Made by a program: the position numbers and the translations under genes. From positions 496,001 through 560,000 of the forward strand of contig NZ_BCUT01000001.1 in assembly GCF_001591365.1 (NCBI RefSeq): 64,000 nucleotides of DNA, read 5' to 3'. This document shows, one piece after another, positions 26,124-34,888 of the stretch. The notes under the pieces are model-generated. The model was not told where the DNA came from and searched no databases. It saw only the letters and a program-made list of their open reading frames with translations. Origin of the DNA: Variovorax paradoxus NBRC 15149. Its GTDB lineage: Bacteria; Pseudomonadota; Gammaproteobacteria; Burkholderiales; Burkholderiaceae_C. Position 1 is the first letter of the stretch; every line of letters starts with the position of its first letter.

Positions 26124-26447
26124 GTGTTCATCCACCTGATCGTGATTGGCTGGCTCTACGTCGCCCTGATGATGGCCGTGGCCGAAGCCACCAACACCAC
26201 CGGCACCGTGCTGGGTGCCATCTTCACATTTCTTTTGTACGGATTGGCGCCTGTCGCACTGGTGGTTTACCTGATGGGGACGCCGGGGCGGCGCCGCGCG
26301 ATCAGGGAGCGCGAGGAAAAGGCACAGGAAGAAGCGCGCCGCGCCGCGAGCGAGGCGGCCGCAGCGGCAGGCGCGGACTCAGGCCTTCCAGACCAGCGCG
26401 GCGAAACGCCCGCTGACGCCGTCCCGCCGGTGCGAAAAGAACCGTGA
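26124..26447 (+). CDS. small two-helix inner-membrane protein
   Basis: A 107-residue membrane protein: two hydrophobic helices (VFIHLIVIGWLYVALMMAVA and FTFLLYGLAPVALVVYLMG) followed by a charged tail RRRAIREREEKAQEEARR. Such proteins are common next to phaC in Comamonadaceae; function unknown. The GTG at 26124 was chosen because the family-like sequence begins there; a TTG at 26049 would add 25 residues. Its last 69 bases overlap the convergent pgeF gene, so the C-terminus could in fact be shorter or be shared coding sequence. Confidence 0.6.
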   Translation: MFIHLIVIGWLYVALMMAVAEATNTTGTVLGAIFTFLLYGLAPVALVVYLMGTPGRRRAIREREEKAQEEARRAASEAAAAAGADSGLPDQRGETPADAVPPVRKEP

Positions 26448-27146
26448 CGGGTTGGCGACGGTGCACCACGCGTCGCTGCCGTCGTTGCCATGCACCGATT
26501 CCACGCCGGCTGCACAGAGGCGCTGGCGCGCGAGCGCGGGCAGGTCGGCCAGCCACTTGCCGGGCGCCGCCGCGGGCAGGAAGCAGCGCGCAGCCTCGGG
26601 CGCATGCGCCTCGAACGCAGCCTTGACCTCGGGCCCGACCTCAAAGGCACGGGGCCCGATGCACGGGCCGAGCCAGGCCATGACCCTGCCGCCGCCCTGC
26701 GCGGGCTCGAAGCACCGGGCCGCCGCCTCGAGCACGCCGCCGGCCAGGCCGCGCCAGCCGGCATGCGCGGCCGCCACCCGCTGGCCCGATTCGTCGGTGA
26801 AGAGCACGGGCAGGCAGTCGGCCACCATGATGGTGCAGGCCACGCCGGTGGCCGTGGCGGTGCAGGCATCGGCCGGCGTGCCGTCGCCCGCCCCGCCCGC
26901 CTCGGCATCGAGCGCCACCAAGCCGGTGCCGTGCACCTGCTGAAGAAAGACCGGCCGCGCGCCGCCGATGGCCTGCGCCAGGCGATGGCGGTTTTCGGCG
27001 ACGTGGGCGGCCAGGTCGCCCACGTGGTCGCCCAGGTTGAGGCTCTGGTAGCGGCCCTGCGAGACACCGCCCTCGCGCGTGGTGCACACGGCCCGCACGT
27101 TGGGCGGCGCCGGCCAGTCGGGCACGAGCCAGTGCGCGTCGTCCAT
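26379..27146 (-). CDS. pgeF: peptidoglycan editing factor / YfiH-type purine nucleoside phosphorylase
   Basis: A 255-residue YfiH/PgeF protein, known as a Zn-dependent purine nucleoside phosphorylase with laccase-like side activity; in E. coli it removes mis-incorporated serine from peptidoglycan precursors. Zn-binding His and Cys residues lie in FLQQVHGTG, VADCLPVLF and AAHAGWRGLAGG. Start ATG at 27146 fits the family; the much longer open frame upstream is another gene's antisense. Confidence 0.88.
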   Translation of the reverse strand: MDDAHWLVPDWPAPPNVRAVCTTREGGVSQGRYQSLNLGDHVGDLAAHVAENRHRLAQAIGGARPVFLQQVHGTGLVALDAEAGGAGDGTPADACTATATGVACTIMVADCLPVLFTDESGQRVAAAHAGWRGLAGGVLEAAARCFEPAQGGGRVMAWLGPCIGPRAFEVGPEVKAAFEAHAPEAARCFLPAAAPGKWLADLPALARQRLCAAGVESVHGNDGSDAWCTVANPSRFFSHRRDGVSGRFAALVWKA

Positions 27147-27160
27147 GGCGGCGGGCGCGT

Positions 27161-27802
27161 TCAGGCTTCCGCGTCGGGGCACTGCGAAGGCTGGGCGCGC
27201 TGGAAGGCGTCGAGCTCCATGCAGGCCTCGAAGGCGGCCATGGTGCGCGGCAATCCGCTGAAGTCGCAGTCGAAGCGGCGGCCGTTGAAGATCTGCGGCA
27301 CCAGGCAGCAGTCGGCCAGCGTGGGCGTGTCGCCATAGCAGAACCGGCCGCCCGGATGCTGCGCGAGCTGGCGCTCGAAGGCCAGCATGCCGTCGCGCAC
27401 CCAATGGCGGTACCAGGCGTTCTTGGCCTCGTCGTCGAGCTTGAGCTCCTTCACCAGGTACTTGAGCACGCGCAGGTTGTTGAGCGGATGGATCTCGCAG
27501 GCGATGGATTCCGCCAGCGCGCGCACATGGGCGCGGCCCACCGGATCGTGCGGCAGCAGCGCCGGCTCGGGGTGGGTTTCGTCCAGGTATTCGATGATGG
27601 CCATCGATTGCGAAAAGCGCTCGCCCTCGTCCTCGAGCAGCGGCACCAGCATGTCGGCCGAAATGGCCGAGAACGGCCCCGTGCGGTGCTCGCCGCGGGC
27701 GATGTGCACCGGGATGTAGTCGAACTCCAGGCCCTTCAGGTGGAGCGCGATGCGCACGCGGAACGACGAGGACGATCGGAAGTAGTTGTGCAGCTTCATC
27801 AT
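27161..27802 (-). CDS. zeta-class glutathione S-transferase, maleylacetoacetate/maleylpyruvate isomerase
   Basis: A 213-residue GST-fold isomerase. The N-terminal YFRSSSSFRVRIALHLKGL matches the glutathione-binding helix of zeta-class enzymes, and the C-terminal half contains SIACEIHPLNNLRVLKYL, also zeta-like. These enzymes isomerise maleylacetoacetate (tyrosine breakdown) or maleylpyruvate (gentisate breakdown). The divergent FAH-family gene fits the second step of either route, with a lean to gentisate because of its fumarylpyruvate hydrolase-like length. Two adjacent ATG codons are possible starts (27802, 27799). Confidence 0.82.
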   Translation of the reverse strand: MMKLHNYFRSSSSFRVRIALHLKGLEFDYIPVHIARGEHRTGPFSAISADMLVPLLEDEGERFSQSMAIIEYLDETHPEPALLPHDPVGRAHVRALAESIACEIHPLNNLRVLKYLVKELKLDDEAKNAWYRHWVRDGMLAFERQLAQHPGGRFCYGDTPTLADCCLVPQIFNGRRFDCDFSGLPRTMAAFEACMELDAFQRAQPSQCPDAEA

Positions 27803-27890
27803 CCCGCAAGCATAGCGCCGCACCGGCAGCCCGTGCCTGCCTCTGGCACACTGCCGTTTTTTCTCCGTTCCGCTGAAAAGGACAGACGCA

Positions 27891-28592
27891 ATGGCTTCCG
27901 AGTTTGTTTTCGCCCCGCCCGCGACCGTTTCGATCCCCGTGGTCGGCCAGCCGGCCCGTTTTCCGGTGCACCGCATCTACTGCGTGGGCCGCAACTACGA
28001 GGACCACGCCAAGGAAATGGGTTTCACCGGGCGCGAGCCGCCCTTCTTCTTCATGAAGCCGGCCGACGCGCTGGTGGTGGTCGATGCGGGCCAGACCGGC
28101 ACCATGGCCTACCCCACGCTCACGAAGAACCTGCACCACGAGATCGAGCTCGTGGTGGCGATCGGCACCGGCGGCAAGAACATTGCGGCGGCCGATGCGC
28201 ACAAGCACATCTACGGCTATGCCGTGGGCCTGGACATGACGCGGCGCGACCTGCAGAACGACATGAAGAAGCAGGGCCGCCCCTGGGACATCGGCAAGGG
28301 CTTCGAGCAGAGCGCGCCCATCGGCCCGATCGTGCCGGTGGCCGAGGCCGGCGATGCCGAGAACGCCGAGATCTCGCTGCAGGTCAACGGCACCGACCGC
28401 CAGCGCAGCACCGTGAGCAAGCTGATCTGGAACGTGGCCGAAACCATCGAGCACCTGTCGGCCGCGTGGGAGCTGCAGCCCGGCGACCTGATCTACAGCG
28501 GCACGCCCGAAGGCGTGGCGGCGGTGGTGGCGGGCGACACGCTGGTGGGCGAAGTAGCCGGCTTGCCCAAGTTGGCGGTCAAGATCGTCTGA
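27891..28592 (+). CDS. fumarylacetoacetate hydrolase-family protein, fumarylpyruvate hydrolase-like
   Basis: A 233-residue FAH-fold hydrolase acting on C-C bonds of ring-cleavage products. CVGRNYEDHAKEMG at the N-terminus, the metal ligands in HHEIELVVAIG and the YAVGLDMTRRDLQ segment are typical, and the short length corresponds to the YcgM/NagK group (fumarylpyruvate hydrolase) rather than to the 420-residue tyrosine-pathway enzyme. Ribosome-binding site AAAAGG upstream of the ATG. Divergent from the zeta GST by 88 bp, so the pair probably shares a control region. Confidence 0.85.
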   Translation: MASEFVFAPPATVSIPVVGQPARFPVHRIYCVGRNYEDHAKEMGFTGREPPFFFMKPADALVVVDAGQTGTMAYPTLTKNLHHEIELVVAIGTGGKNIAAADAHKHIYGYAVGLDMTRRDLQNDMKKQGRPWDIGKGFEQSAPIGPIVPVAEAGDAENAEISLQVNGTDRQRSTVSKLIWNVAETIEHLSAAWELQPGDLIYSGTPEGVAAVVAGDTLVGEVAGLPKLAVKIV

Positions 28593-28611
28593 CGCCGCGG
28601 CTCCCCGCTCC

Positions 28612-29163
28612 ATGATCCTGCGCGTACCCATCAAGCACTGCAAGAACTGCGGCACCGCCGTGGTCTACCGCGTCCCCGACGACGGCGACACCAAGGAGCG
28701 CGCGGTCTGCCCGGCCTGCAGCACCGTCCACTACGAGAACCCGCTGAACGTGGTGGGCACCATTCCCGTGCTCGGCGACAAGGTGCTGCTGTGCAAGCGC
28801 AACATCGAGCCGCGCTGGGGCAAGTGGACGCTGCCGGCGGGCTTCATGGAGCTGGGCGAAACCGCGGCCCAGGGCGCGGCCCGCGAGACCGACGAAGAGG
28901 CCGGCGCCCATTACGAGATGCAGGGCCTGTTCGCGGTGATCAGCGTGGTGCGCGTGGGCCAGGTGCACCTGTTCTACCGCGCCCGCCTGCTCGACGACCG
29001 CTTCGACCCGGGCCACGAGACCATCGAGGCCCGGCTCTTCACCGAGGAAGAAATTCCCTGGGAAGAGATCGCCTTTCGCACCGTGCGCGAGGCGCTCGAA
29101 CACTTCTTCGAAGACCGGCGGCGCGGCAGCTTCGACCGCGTGCACGAACTCAGCATCGTTTGA
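28612..29163 (+). CDS. Nudix hydrolase with N-terminal zinc ribbon
   Basis: A 183-residue Nudix protein. A CKNCG...CPAC zinc ribbon (residues 10-36) precedes the Nudix domain; the Nudix box reads GFMELGETAAQGAARETDEE around residues 79-98, followed by AGA, and matches G-x5-E-x7-R-E-x2-E-E-x-G. It would hydrolyse a nucleoside diphosphate linked to some moiety, NADH-type substrates being likely given the zinc ribbon. Lies 20 bp after the FAH gene on the same strand. Confidence 0.85.
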   Translation: MILRVPIKHCKNCGTAVVYRVPDDGDTKERAVCPACSTVHYENPLNVVGTIPVLGDKVLLCKRNIEPRWGKWTLPAGFMELGETAAQGAARETDEEAGAHYEMQGLFAVISVVRVGQVHLFYRARLLDDRFDPGHETIEARLFTEEEIPWEEIAFRTVREALEHFFEDRRRGSFDRVHELSIV

Positions 29164-29174
29164 AACACCACCCC

Positions 29175-29681
29175 ATGACCCAGGCCTCCCGCGCTCCCCT
29201 CCTCCTTCGCGGCGCCTTCGCATGCGGCCTGGCGCTGGCGGGCCTGGCGCTGGCCTTCGCCGCGCATGCGGAAACGGTGGGCGACGTGGACACCGCCTTC
29301 AAGCTCATCGGCCCCGATCACAAGATCGTGGTGGAGGCCTACGACGACCCCAAGGTGAACGGCGTGACCTGCTATGTCTCGCGCGCCAAGACCGGCGGGC
29401 TGGCGGGCGCCTTCGGCGTGGCGGAGGACAAGTCGGAAGCCTCCATTGCCTGCCGCCAGGTCGGGCCGGTCAGCATCGTGCAGCCGCTTCCAAAGCGCGA
29501 AGAGGTCTACAGCGAGCGGCTGTCGATCCTGTTCAAGCGGCTGCGCGTGGTGCGCATGGTCGACGCCAGGCGCAACACGCTGGTCTATCTCACCTACTCC
29601 GACCTGCTGATCGAAGGCTCGCCGAAGAACAGCGTGACGGCGGTGCCGATCGACCGCGGCACGCCCATTCCGCTCAAGTAG
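29175..29681 (+). CDS. creA: CreA family protein
   Basis: A 168-residue secreted protein of the CreA family: signal peptide ending near AHAE (residue 33), then VGDVDTAFKLIGPDHKIVVE, NGVTCYVSRAKTGG and the C-terminal TYSDLLIEGSPKNSVTAVP. CreA is the first gene of the creABCD locus in enterics but its function is unknown; here no creBCD follows. Start ATG 11 bp after the Nudix stop. Confidence 0.88.
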   Translation: MTQASRAPLLLRGAFACGLALAGLALAFAAHAETVGDVDTAFKLIGPDHKIVVEAYDDPKVNGVTCYVSRAKTGGLAGAFGVAEDKSEASIACRQVGPVSIVQPLPKREEVYSERLSILFKRLRVVRMVDARRNTLVYLTYSDLLIEGSPKNSVTAVPIDRGTPIPLK

Positions 29682-29777
29682 ACCCGGCCCCGGCGGAGTT
29701 TGCTAGCATGGACGAGGTGGCTCGCCCGGCGCGCCGACCGCGGGAACCCTCAGCAACGAATTCGTTCCAACAGAGCC

Positions 29778-30281
29778 ATGCACCTTCAGACTTTTGCCCT
29801 TCGTACCGGCGCCGCGCTCCTGGTGGCTGCCGGCCTGGCCGCCTGCACCACGCCGCAGCCGCCCGCGCGGCCCGGCGTCGTCATTCCGCCGCCCGTGCAG
29901 CAGCCCCTGGCCATGTTCATCCGGCCCGCCGCCGGCACCACCATTGCCCGCTTCGACGGCGTGCGCAACAAGGGGCTCGACATTGCAGGCAACCTGGGCG
30001 ATCCCATCGTGGCCTCGGCCGATGGCCGCGTGGTGTACGTGGGCGGCGAGCTGCGCAGCTACGGCAACATGGTCATCATCAAGCACAACGAGACCTTTCT
30101 CACCGCCTACGCCCATGCGCAGACCATCCTCGTGAAGGAAAACGCGGTGGTGCGGCAAGGCCAGAAGATCGCCGAAATGGGCAAGAGCGAAACCGACCGC
30201 GTGAAGCTGCATTTCGAGATCCGCAAGAACGGCACCGCCGTCGATCCCGAGCCCTACCTGAACGGCCGCCTGCAGCAGTAG
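29778..30281 (+). CDS. NlpD-like lipoprotein with degenerate LytM (M23) domain
   Basis: A 167-residue lipoprotein (lipobox LAACT, Cys23) carrying a LytM domain. The NKGLDIAGNLGDPIVASADG stretch lacks the zinc His of active M23 peptidases (Asn-Lys in place of His-x), while HFEIRKNG keeps the second site, as in NlpD and EnvC, which activate amidases instead of cutting peptidoglycan. Unlike NlpD it lacks a LysM domain, so it is a short version. Start ATG at 29778 gives the signal peptide. Confidence 0.8.
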   Translation: MHLQTFALRTGAALLVAAGLAACTTPQPPARPGVVIPPPVQQPLAMFIRPAAGTTIARFDGVRNKGLDIAGNLGDPIVASADGRVVYVGGELRSYGNMVIIKHNETFLTAYAHAQTILVKENAVVRQGQKIAEMGKSETDRVKLHFEIRKNGTAVDPEPYLNGRLQQ

Positions 30282-30297
30282 CACCTGCCGGCCCGCG

Positions 30298-31953
30298 CTA
30301 CAGCAGGCTCTCGGGCACCAGCGGGGCGAACAGCTCCAGCTTCCAGCGCGCCCAGAAATCCGTTTCCGGCTCCACGTGCAGGATGGTGTCGGCGCCATCG
30401 CCCGAGGCCGGGCTCACCCACTCGATGCCGCCGCGCGGCCCCAGCTGCAGCTGGTAGGCGCCGTCCAGCCGGATGAAACCGATCAGGCTGGTGAGCTGCT
30501 GGGCAATCTGCGGGCTGAAGATGAACAGGCCGATCTCGGTGTTGTGCAGCATCGAGCGCGGATCGAAGTTCATCGAGCCGATGAACACCATGCTGCGGTC
30601 GACCACGGCCGACTTGCCGTGCAGCCGGCCACTGGCCGAACCGTAGATGCCGAAGCGCTTGGTCTGCTCCACGCGCTTGGGGCTCAGCTCGTAGAGCTCC
30701 ACGCCCAGGGCGAGCATTTCGGGCCGGTAGTGGCGATAGCCGATGTGCACCAGCGATTCGTCCGTGGCGGCCAGCGAATTGGTCACGATGGTGTAGCTCA
30801 CGCCGCGCTGCCGCACGAGGCGGATCGTCTCCATGCCGCCGCGCCCCGGAATCAGGTAGGGCGTGGTCTGCAGGATCTCCTGCTGGGCTCCGCGCAGGTA
30901 GCGCCGCACGTTGTAGAGCACGCTGTCGGTCGATTCGTCGGCCGGCAGTCCGCGGGCTTCGGGCGGCCCGAGTGCCTTGGCGGGCGCATCGGCATAGGCT
31001 TCGGCGCGCGCCCAGACCAGCGACAGCGCACCCTCGCCCAGGTCCTTGGCGAGCGCGTTGTTGCCCAGCAGGTCGGTGGAAGTCAGCGGCTCGGGATGCA
31101 GCGTGTCCGGCCCGGCAGTCATCTGCTCGAAGCGTTCGCGCAGCTGCTGCGGCGTGGCCCCGCCATTGGAGACCAGCGACTCGATCGGGTAGACGTACGG
31201 GCTGTTCCAGTACATGTCGAACAGCGACGACAGCCGCGGCACGACCGTGCCGGCCACCAGCGTGTCGATGTCGATGAAGTTGGAGCCGCCATCGCGCAGG
31301 AAGTATTCGTTGGCGATGTTGCGCCCGCCCATGACCGCCATCGTGTTGTCCACCACGAACAGCTTGTTGTGCATGCGCCGGTGCACCCGGTCGAAGTCGA
31401 GCAGCGACGCCGCCCAGCGCGTGCCCAGCAGGCCGCGGCCGGCCGGGAAGGGATTGAAGAAGCGCACCTCCACGTTCGGATGCGCCGCGAAGCCCGCGAA
31501 CAGCGGATCGGCGCCCGCGGTGTAGAGATCGTCCACCAGCAGGCGCACGCGCACGCCGCGGTCGGCCGCGTCGCGCAGCGTGCGCAGCAGGTAGCGGCCG
31601 GTTTCGTCGTTCTGCACCAGGTAGTACTGCACGTCGATCGAGCGCTGGGCGCGGCGCGCGAGCTCGATGCGCGCATGCAGCGAATACTGCGGCATCGGCA
31701 GCAGCCGGAAGCCGCTCAGCCCCTGCCCCGGCGGCGAGGCCGCTGCCACCAGGCGCCCCAGCATGGTGTCGGCGCCATCGGTGATGGCCACCGAAGGCTT
31801 GCGCTCCACCCCAGCCGGCAGCCCCGCGCAGCCGCCCAGGAGCAGCAGGGCCAAGCCGAGCAGCAACAGCCAGGGCGCGCGCGCCAGGCGCAGGCCAAGC
31901 CAGCCGGTTGGCGGGGCGGAACGTCGTGGATTGAAGGGGAAGTCTTCGGCCAT
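30298..31953 (-). CDS. phospholipase D-family protein, cardiolipin synthase-like
   Basis: A 551-residue lipoprotein-type protein with an N-terminal hydrophobic segment ending in LLGGCAG and two phospholipase D (HKD) motifs: RRMHNKLFVVDNTMAVMGGR in the first half and RLHGKSAVVDRSMVFIGSMN in the second. Enzymes of this layout make cardiolipin or transfer phosphatidyl groups, but the substrate is not fixed by sequence. Start ATG at 31953; a longer in-frame start (32001) would place the membrane segment too deep. Confidence 0.85.
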   Translation of the reverse strand: MAEDFPFNPRRSAPPTGWLGLRLARAPWLLLLGLALLLLGGCAGLPAGVERKPSVAITDGADTMLGRLVAAASPPGQGLSGFRLLPMPQYSLHARIELARRAQRSIDVQYYLVQNDETGRYLLRTLRDAADRGVRVRLLVDDLYTAGADPLFAGFAAHPNVEVRFFNPFPAGRGLLGTRWAASLLDFDRVHRRMHNKLFVVDNTMAVMGGRNIANEYFLRDGGSNFIDIDTLVAGTVVPRLSSLFDMYWNSPYVYPIESLVSNGGATPQQLRERFEQMTAGPDTLHPEPLTSTDLLGNNALAKDLGEGALSLVWARAEAYADAPAKALGPPEARGLPADESTDSVLYNVRRYLRGAQQEILQTTPYLIPGRGGMETIRLVRQRGVSYTIVTNSLAATDESLVHIGYRHYRPEMLALGVELYELSPKRVEQTKRFGIYGSASGRLHGKSAVVDRSMVFIGSMNFDPRSMLHNTEIGLFIFSPQIAQQLTSLIGFIRLDGAYQLQLGPRGGIEWVSPASGDGADTILHVEPETDFWARWKLELFAPLVPESLL

Positions 31954-32149
31954 CGGTGGGGTGCCATGCGCAACGTGCGCATGGTGGCCGGTTTCTACCA
32001 TGGCCGCGGGCGGAGCATGCGCTCATGGAGTCCTCCTACACCATCGGCAAAGGCAAGCTGACGCATTCGCCGGCCGGCGCGTTCCACATTCGTTCGAGGA
32101 AACGAAGGACAAGGCCGGCCGGTCCGGCGCCACTCAGCGAGGTGATGGG

Positions 32150-33574
32150 ATGACGAAGAAGAACGAAGCGCTGGCTCGCCTGGACGGCAAGCTCACGATG
32201 ATCGGCTTCGGCTCCATCGGCCAGGCGCTGCTGCCTTTGCTGTTGCGCCATTTCGGACTCAAGGCGGCGGACATCAGGATCGTGAAGCCGGGCGAAGACC
32301 GCAGCGGCCTGGCAAAGCAGCTGGGCGTGGAGGTCATTCCGGTGCGGCTCGAGGAAGGCAACTTTGCCGCCGTGCTGGAGCCGCTGGTGGACAAGGGCGA
32401 CTTCCTGGTCAACCTCTCGGTCGACGTGTCGAGCCTGGCGCTCATCAAGCTCTGCCGCGAACGCGGCGCGCTCTACCTGGACACCTGCAACGAGCCCTGG
32501 GGCGGCCGCTACGACGATCCCGCGCTTCCGCCTTCGCGCCGCTCGAACTACAGCCTGCGCGAAGAGGTGCTGGCCTGGCGCCTGGACAAGCGCAGCGGGC
32601 CCACGGCAGTGATCACGCAGGGCGCGAACCCGGGGCTGGTCTCGGCGCTGCTCAAGCAGGCACTGCTGAACATCGCGGCCGACACGCATGCCGAGCTCGA
32701 AGCCATGCCGTCGAGCTACGAGGACTGGGCAGCGCTCGCGCAGCAGCTGGGCATCAAGGTGGTGCACATCGCCGAGCGCGACACCCAGGTTGCGAAGGAG
32801 CGCAAGCAGCGCGGCGAGTTCGTCAACACCTGGTCGGTGCAGGGCTTCGCCGACGAGGGCCTGCAGCCCGCCGAGCTGGGCTGGGGAACGCACGAGCGGC
32901 ACTGGCCGGCCGATGCCGCGCGGCACGGCTTCGGCAGCGATGCGGCCATCTACCTGAAACGCCCCGGCATCGGCACGCGGGTGCGCAGCTGGACGCCGCT
33001 GGAAGGCCCCTACCACGGCTTCCTGGTGACGCATGCCGAATCGATTTCCATTGCCGACCACCTGACGCTGCGCAAGGACGGCCAGGTGGTGTACCGCCCC
33101 ACGGTGCACTACGCCTATCACCCGTGCGACGACGCCGTGCTCTCGCTGCACGAGATGGCGGGAAAGAACTGGCAGCTGCAGCACCGCCAGCGGATCGTGC
33201 GCGACGAGATCGCCGAAGGCATGGACGAGCTAGGCGTGCTGCTGATGGGCAACCCCAAGGGGGCCTACTGGTACGGCTCGCGGCTCACCATCGAGCAGGC
33301 GCGCGAACTGGCGCCCGCCAACAGCGCCACCAGCCTGCAGGTGGTGGCCGGCATCCTGGGCGGCATGTCGTGGGCGCTGCGCCATCCCGACGCGGGCCTT
33401 GTGGAGCCGGACGACCTGGACCACCGCGTGGTGCTGGAAGCCGCCATGCCCTACCTCGGAGAAGTGGCGGGCGTGTATGGCGACTGGACGCCGCTGAAGG
33501 AACGCAGCCCGCTCTTCGACGAGGAGAAGGACGAAGACGACCCCTGGCAGTTCATCAACTTCCGGGTGGCCTGA
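32150..33574 (+). CDS. hss: homospermidine synthase
   Basis: A 474-residue Rossmann-fold enzyme of the saccharopine dehydrogenase-like family. It joins two putrescine, or putrescine and spermidine, to homospermidine with NAD. Landmarks: MIGFGSIGQALLPLLLRH near residue 17, YLDTCNEPWGGRYDD, TQGANPGLVSALLKQAL and EFVNTWSVQGFADEG. Length equals characterised bacterial Hss (about 477). ATG preceded by GAGG at nine bases. The following gene, an FAD amine oxidase-like protein, starts right at the stop. Confidence 0.9.
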   Translation: MTKKNEALARLDGKLTMIGFGSIGQALLPLLLRHFGLKAADIRIVKPGEDRSGLAKQLGVEVIPVRLEEGNFAAVLEPLVDKGDFLVNLSVDVSSLALIKLCRERGALYLDTCNEPWGGRYDDPALPPSRRSNYSLREEVLAWRLDKRSGPTAVITQGANPGLVSALLKQALLNIAADTHAELEAMPSSYEDWAALAQQLGIKVVHIAERDTQVAKERKQRGEFVNTWSVQGFADEGLQPAELGWGTHERHWPADAARHGFGSDAAIYLKRPGIGTRVRSWTPLEGPYHGFLVTHAESISIADHLTLRKDGQVVYRPTVHYAYHPCDDAVLSLHEMAGKNWQLQHRQRIVRDEIAEGMDELGVLLMGNPKGAYWYGSRLTIEQARELAPANSATSLQVVAGILGGMSWALRHPDAGLVEPDDLDHRVVLEAAMPYLGEVAGVYGDWTPLKERSPLFDEEKDEDDPWQFINFRVA

Positions 33575-34888
33575 TTGCTGCTGCGCAAAGAACTCGGCGT
33601 CGTCGAGAACTCCTACTACGAAGCCAGCGTGCAACGGGCGGCGCGCTTCGAACCCGCGCGCCCGCTCGAAGGCATTGCCACCGCCGACGTCTGCGTGGTG
33701 GGCGGCGGGCTCGCGGGGCTGTCGGCCGCGCTCGAGCTTGCCATGCGCGGCTACGCGGTGGTGCTGCTGGAGGCGCAGCGCGTGGGCTGGGGTGCCTCGG
33801 GCCGCAACGGCGGCCAGGTGATCGTGGGCTTCGGCGCCGACGGCGAAGAGGCCATCGAAAAGCAGTTCACGCCCGAGGATGCGCGGCGCGCCTGGGACAT
33901 ATCGGTCGAGGGCCTGGATCTGCTGCAGGACCGCATCGCGAGCCATGCGATCGACTGCGACTGGCAGGCCGGCTACCTGAACCTGTCGGTCAAGCCCGCG
34001 AAGTCGCGCGCGCTGCGTGAATGGATGGACCACGTGGGCCGCGTCCACGGCTATCCGCTCCAATGGCTCGGGCCCGGCGAGGTCGCGCAGTGCGTGGACA
34101 GCAAGCGCTTCGACGGCGGCACCTTCGATGTGCGCTCGGGCCATCTGCATCCGCTGAAGTATTCGCTGGGCCTGGCGTCCGCGGCGCGCGCGGCCGGCGC
34201 GCAGCTGCACGAGAACTCGGCCGCGCAGGTGATCGAGCGCGGCGCGCGGCCCGTCGTCAAGACCGCGCAGGGCGAGGTGCGCTGCAGCTTCGTGGTGCTG
34301 GCGGGCAACGTCTACCTGGCCGAGTACGGCGACGACGTGGCGCCCGAGGTCTCGTCGCGCATCATGCCGGTGGGCACCTACATGATCGCGACCGAGCCGA
34401 TGGAGCCGGCGCGCGCCGATGCGCTCATGCGCGGCAGGCCGGCCGCGTCGGACACCAACTTCGTGCTCGACTACTTCCGGCTGAGCGCCGACCATCGCCT
34501 GCTGTTCGGCTCGGGCGACAGCTACAGTGCGCGGACGCCGCGCAACCTCATCGAGAAGATCCGCAAGAGCATGCTCGCGGTGTTTCCGCAGCTGGCGGAC
34601 CTGGGCATCGACCACGCATGGGGCGGCTTCGTCGACATCACGATGAACAAGGCGCCCGACTTCGGGCGCATCGGCACCAACATCTACTACCTGCAGGGCT
34701 TCTCGGGCCACGGCCTGGCGCTCACGGGCATGGCGGGCAAGCTGGCGGCCGAGGCCATCGCGGGCCAGGCGGAGCGCTTCGACCTGTTCGCGCGCATCGG
34801 GCACCACGCCTTTCCGGGCGGCACCCTGCTGCGCACGCCAGCGCTGGTGCTGGGGATGATGTACTACCGGCTGCGGGACTTTCTCTAG
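33575..34888 (+). CDS. FAD-dependent oxidoreductase, gamma-glutamylputrescine oxidase-like
   Basis: A 437-residue DAO-family flavoprotein. VCVVGGGLAGLSAALELAMR (residues 39-58) is the FAD-binding motif and GWGASGRNGGQVIVG the PuuB-like flavin loop. C-terminal GFSGHGLALTGMAGKLAAEA is typical of amine oxidases. Probably oxidises putrescine, a gamma-glutamylated polyamine, or a related amine; the neighbouring homospermidine synthase supports polyamine metabolism. No ATG is available before the core: translation apparently starts at a TTG one base after the hss stop, implying coupling. Confidence 0.82.
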   Translation: MLLRKELGVVENSYYEASVQRAARFEPARPLEGIATADVCVVGGGLAGLSAALELAMRGYAVVLLEAQRVGWGASGRNGGQVIVGFGADGEEAIEKQFTPEDARRAWDISVEGLDLLQDRIASHAIDCDWQAGYLNLSVKPAKSRALREWMDHVGRVHGYPLQWLGPGEVAQCVDSKRFDGGTFDVRSGHLHPLKYSLGLASAARAAGAQLHENSAAQVIERGARPVVKTAQGEVRCSFVVLAGNVYLAEYGDDVAPEVSSRIMPVGTYMIATEPMEPARADALMRGRPAASDTNFVLDYFRLSADHRLLFGSGDSYSARTPRNLIEKIRKSMLAVFPQLADLGIDHAWGGFVDITMNKAPDFGRIGTNIYYLQGFSGHGLALTGMAGKLAAEAIAGQAERFDLFARIGHHAFPGGTLLRTPALVLGMMYYRLRDFL

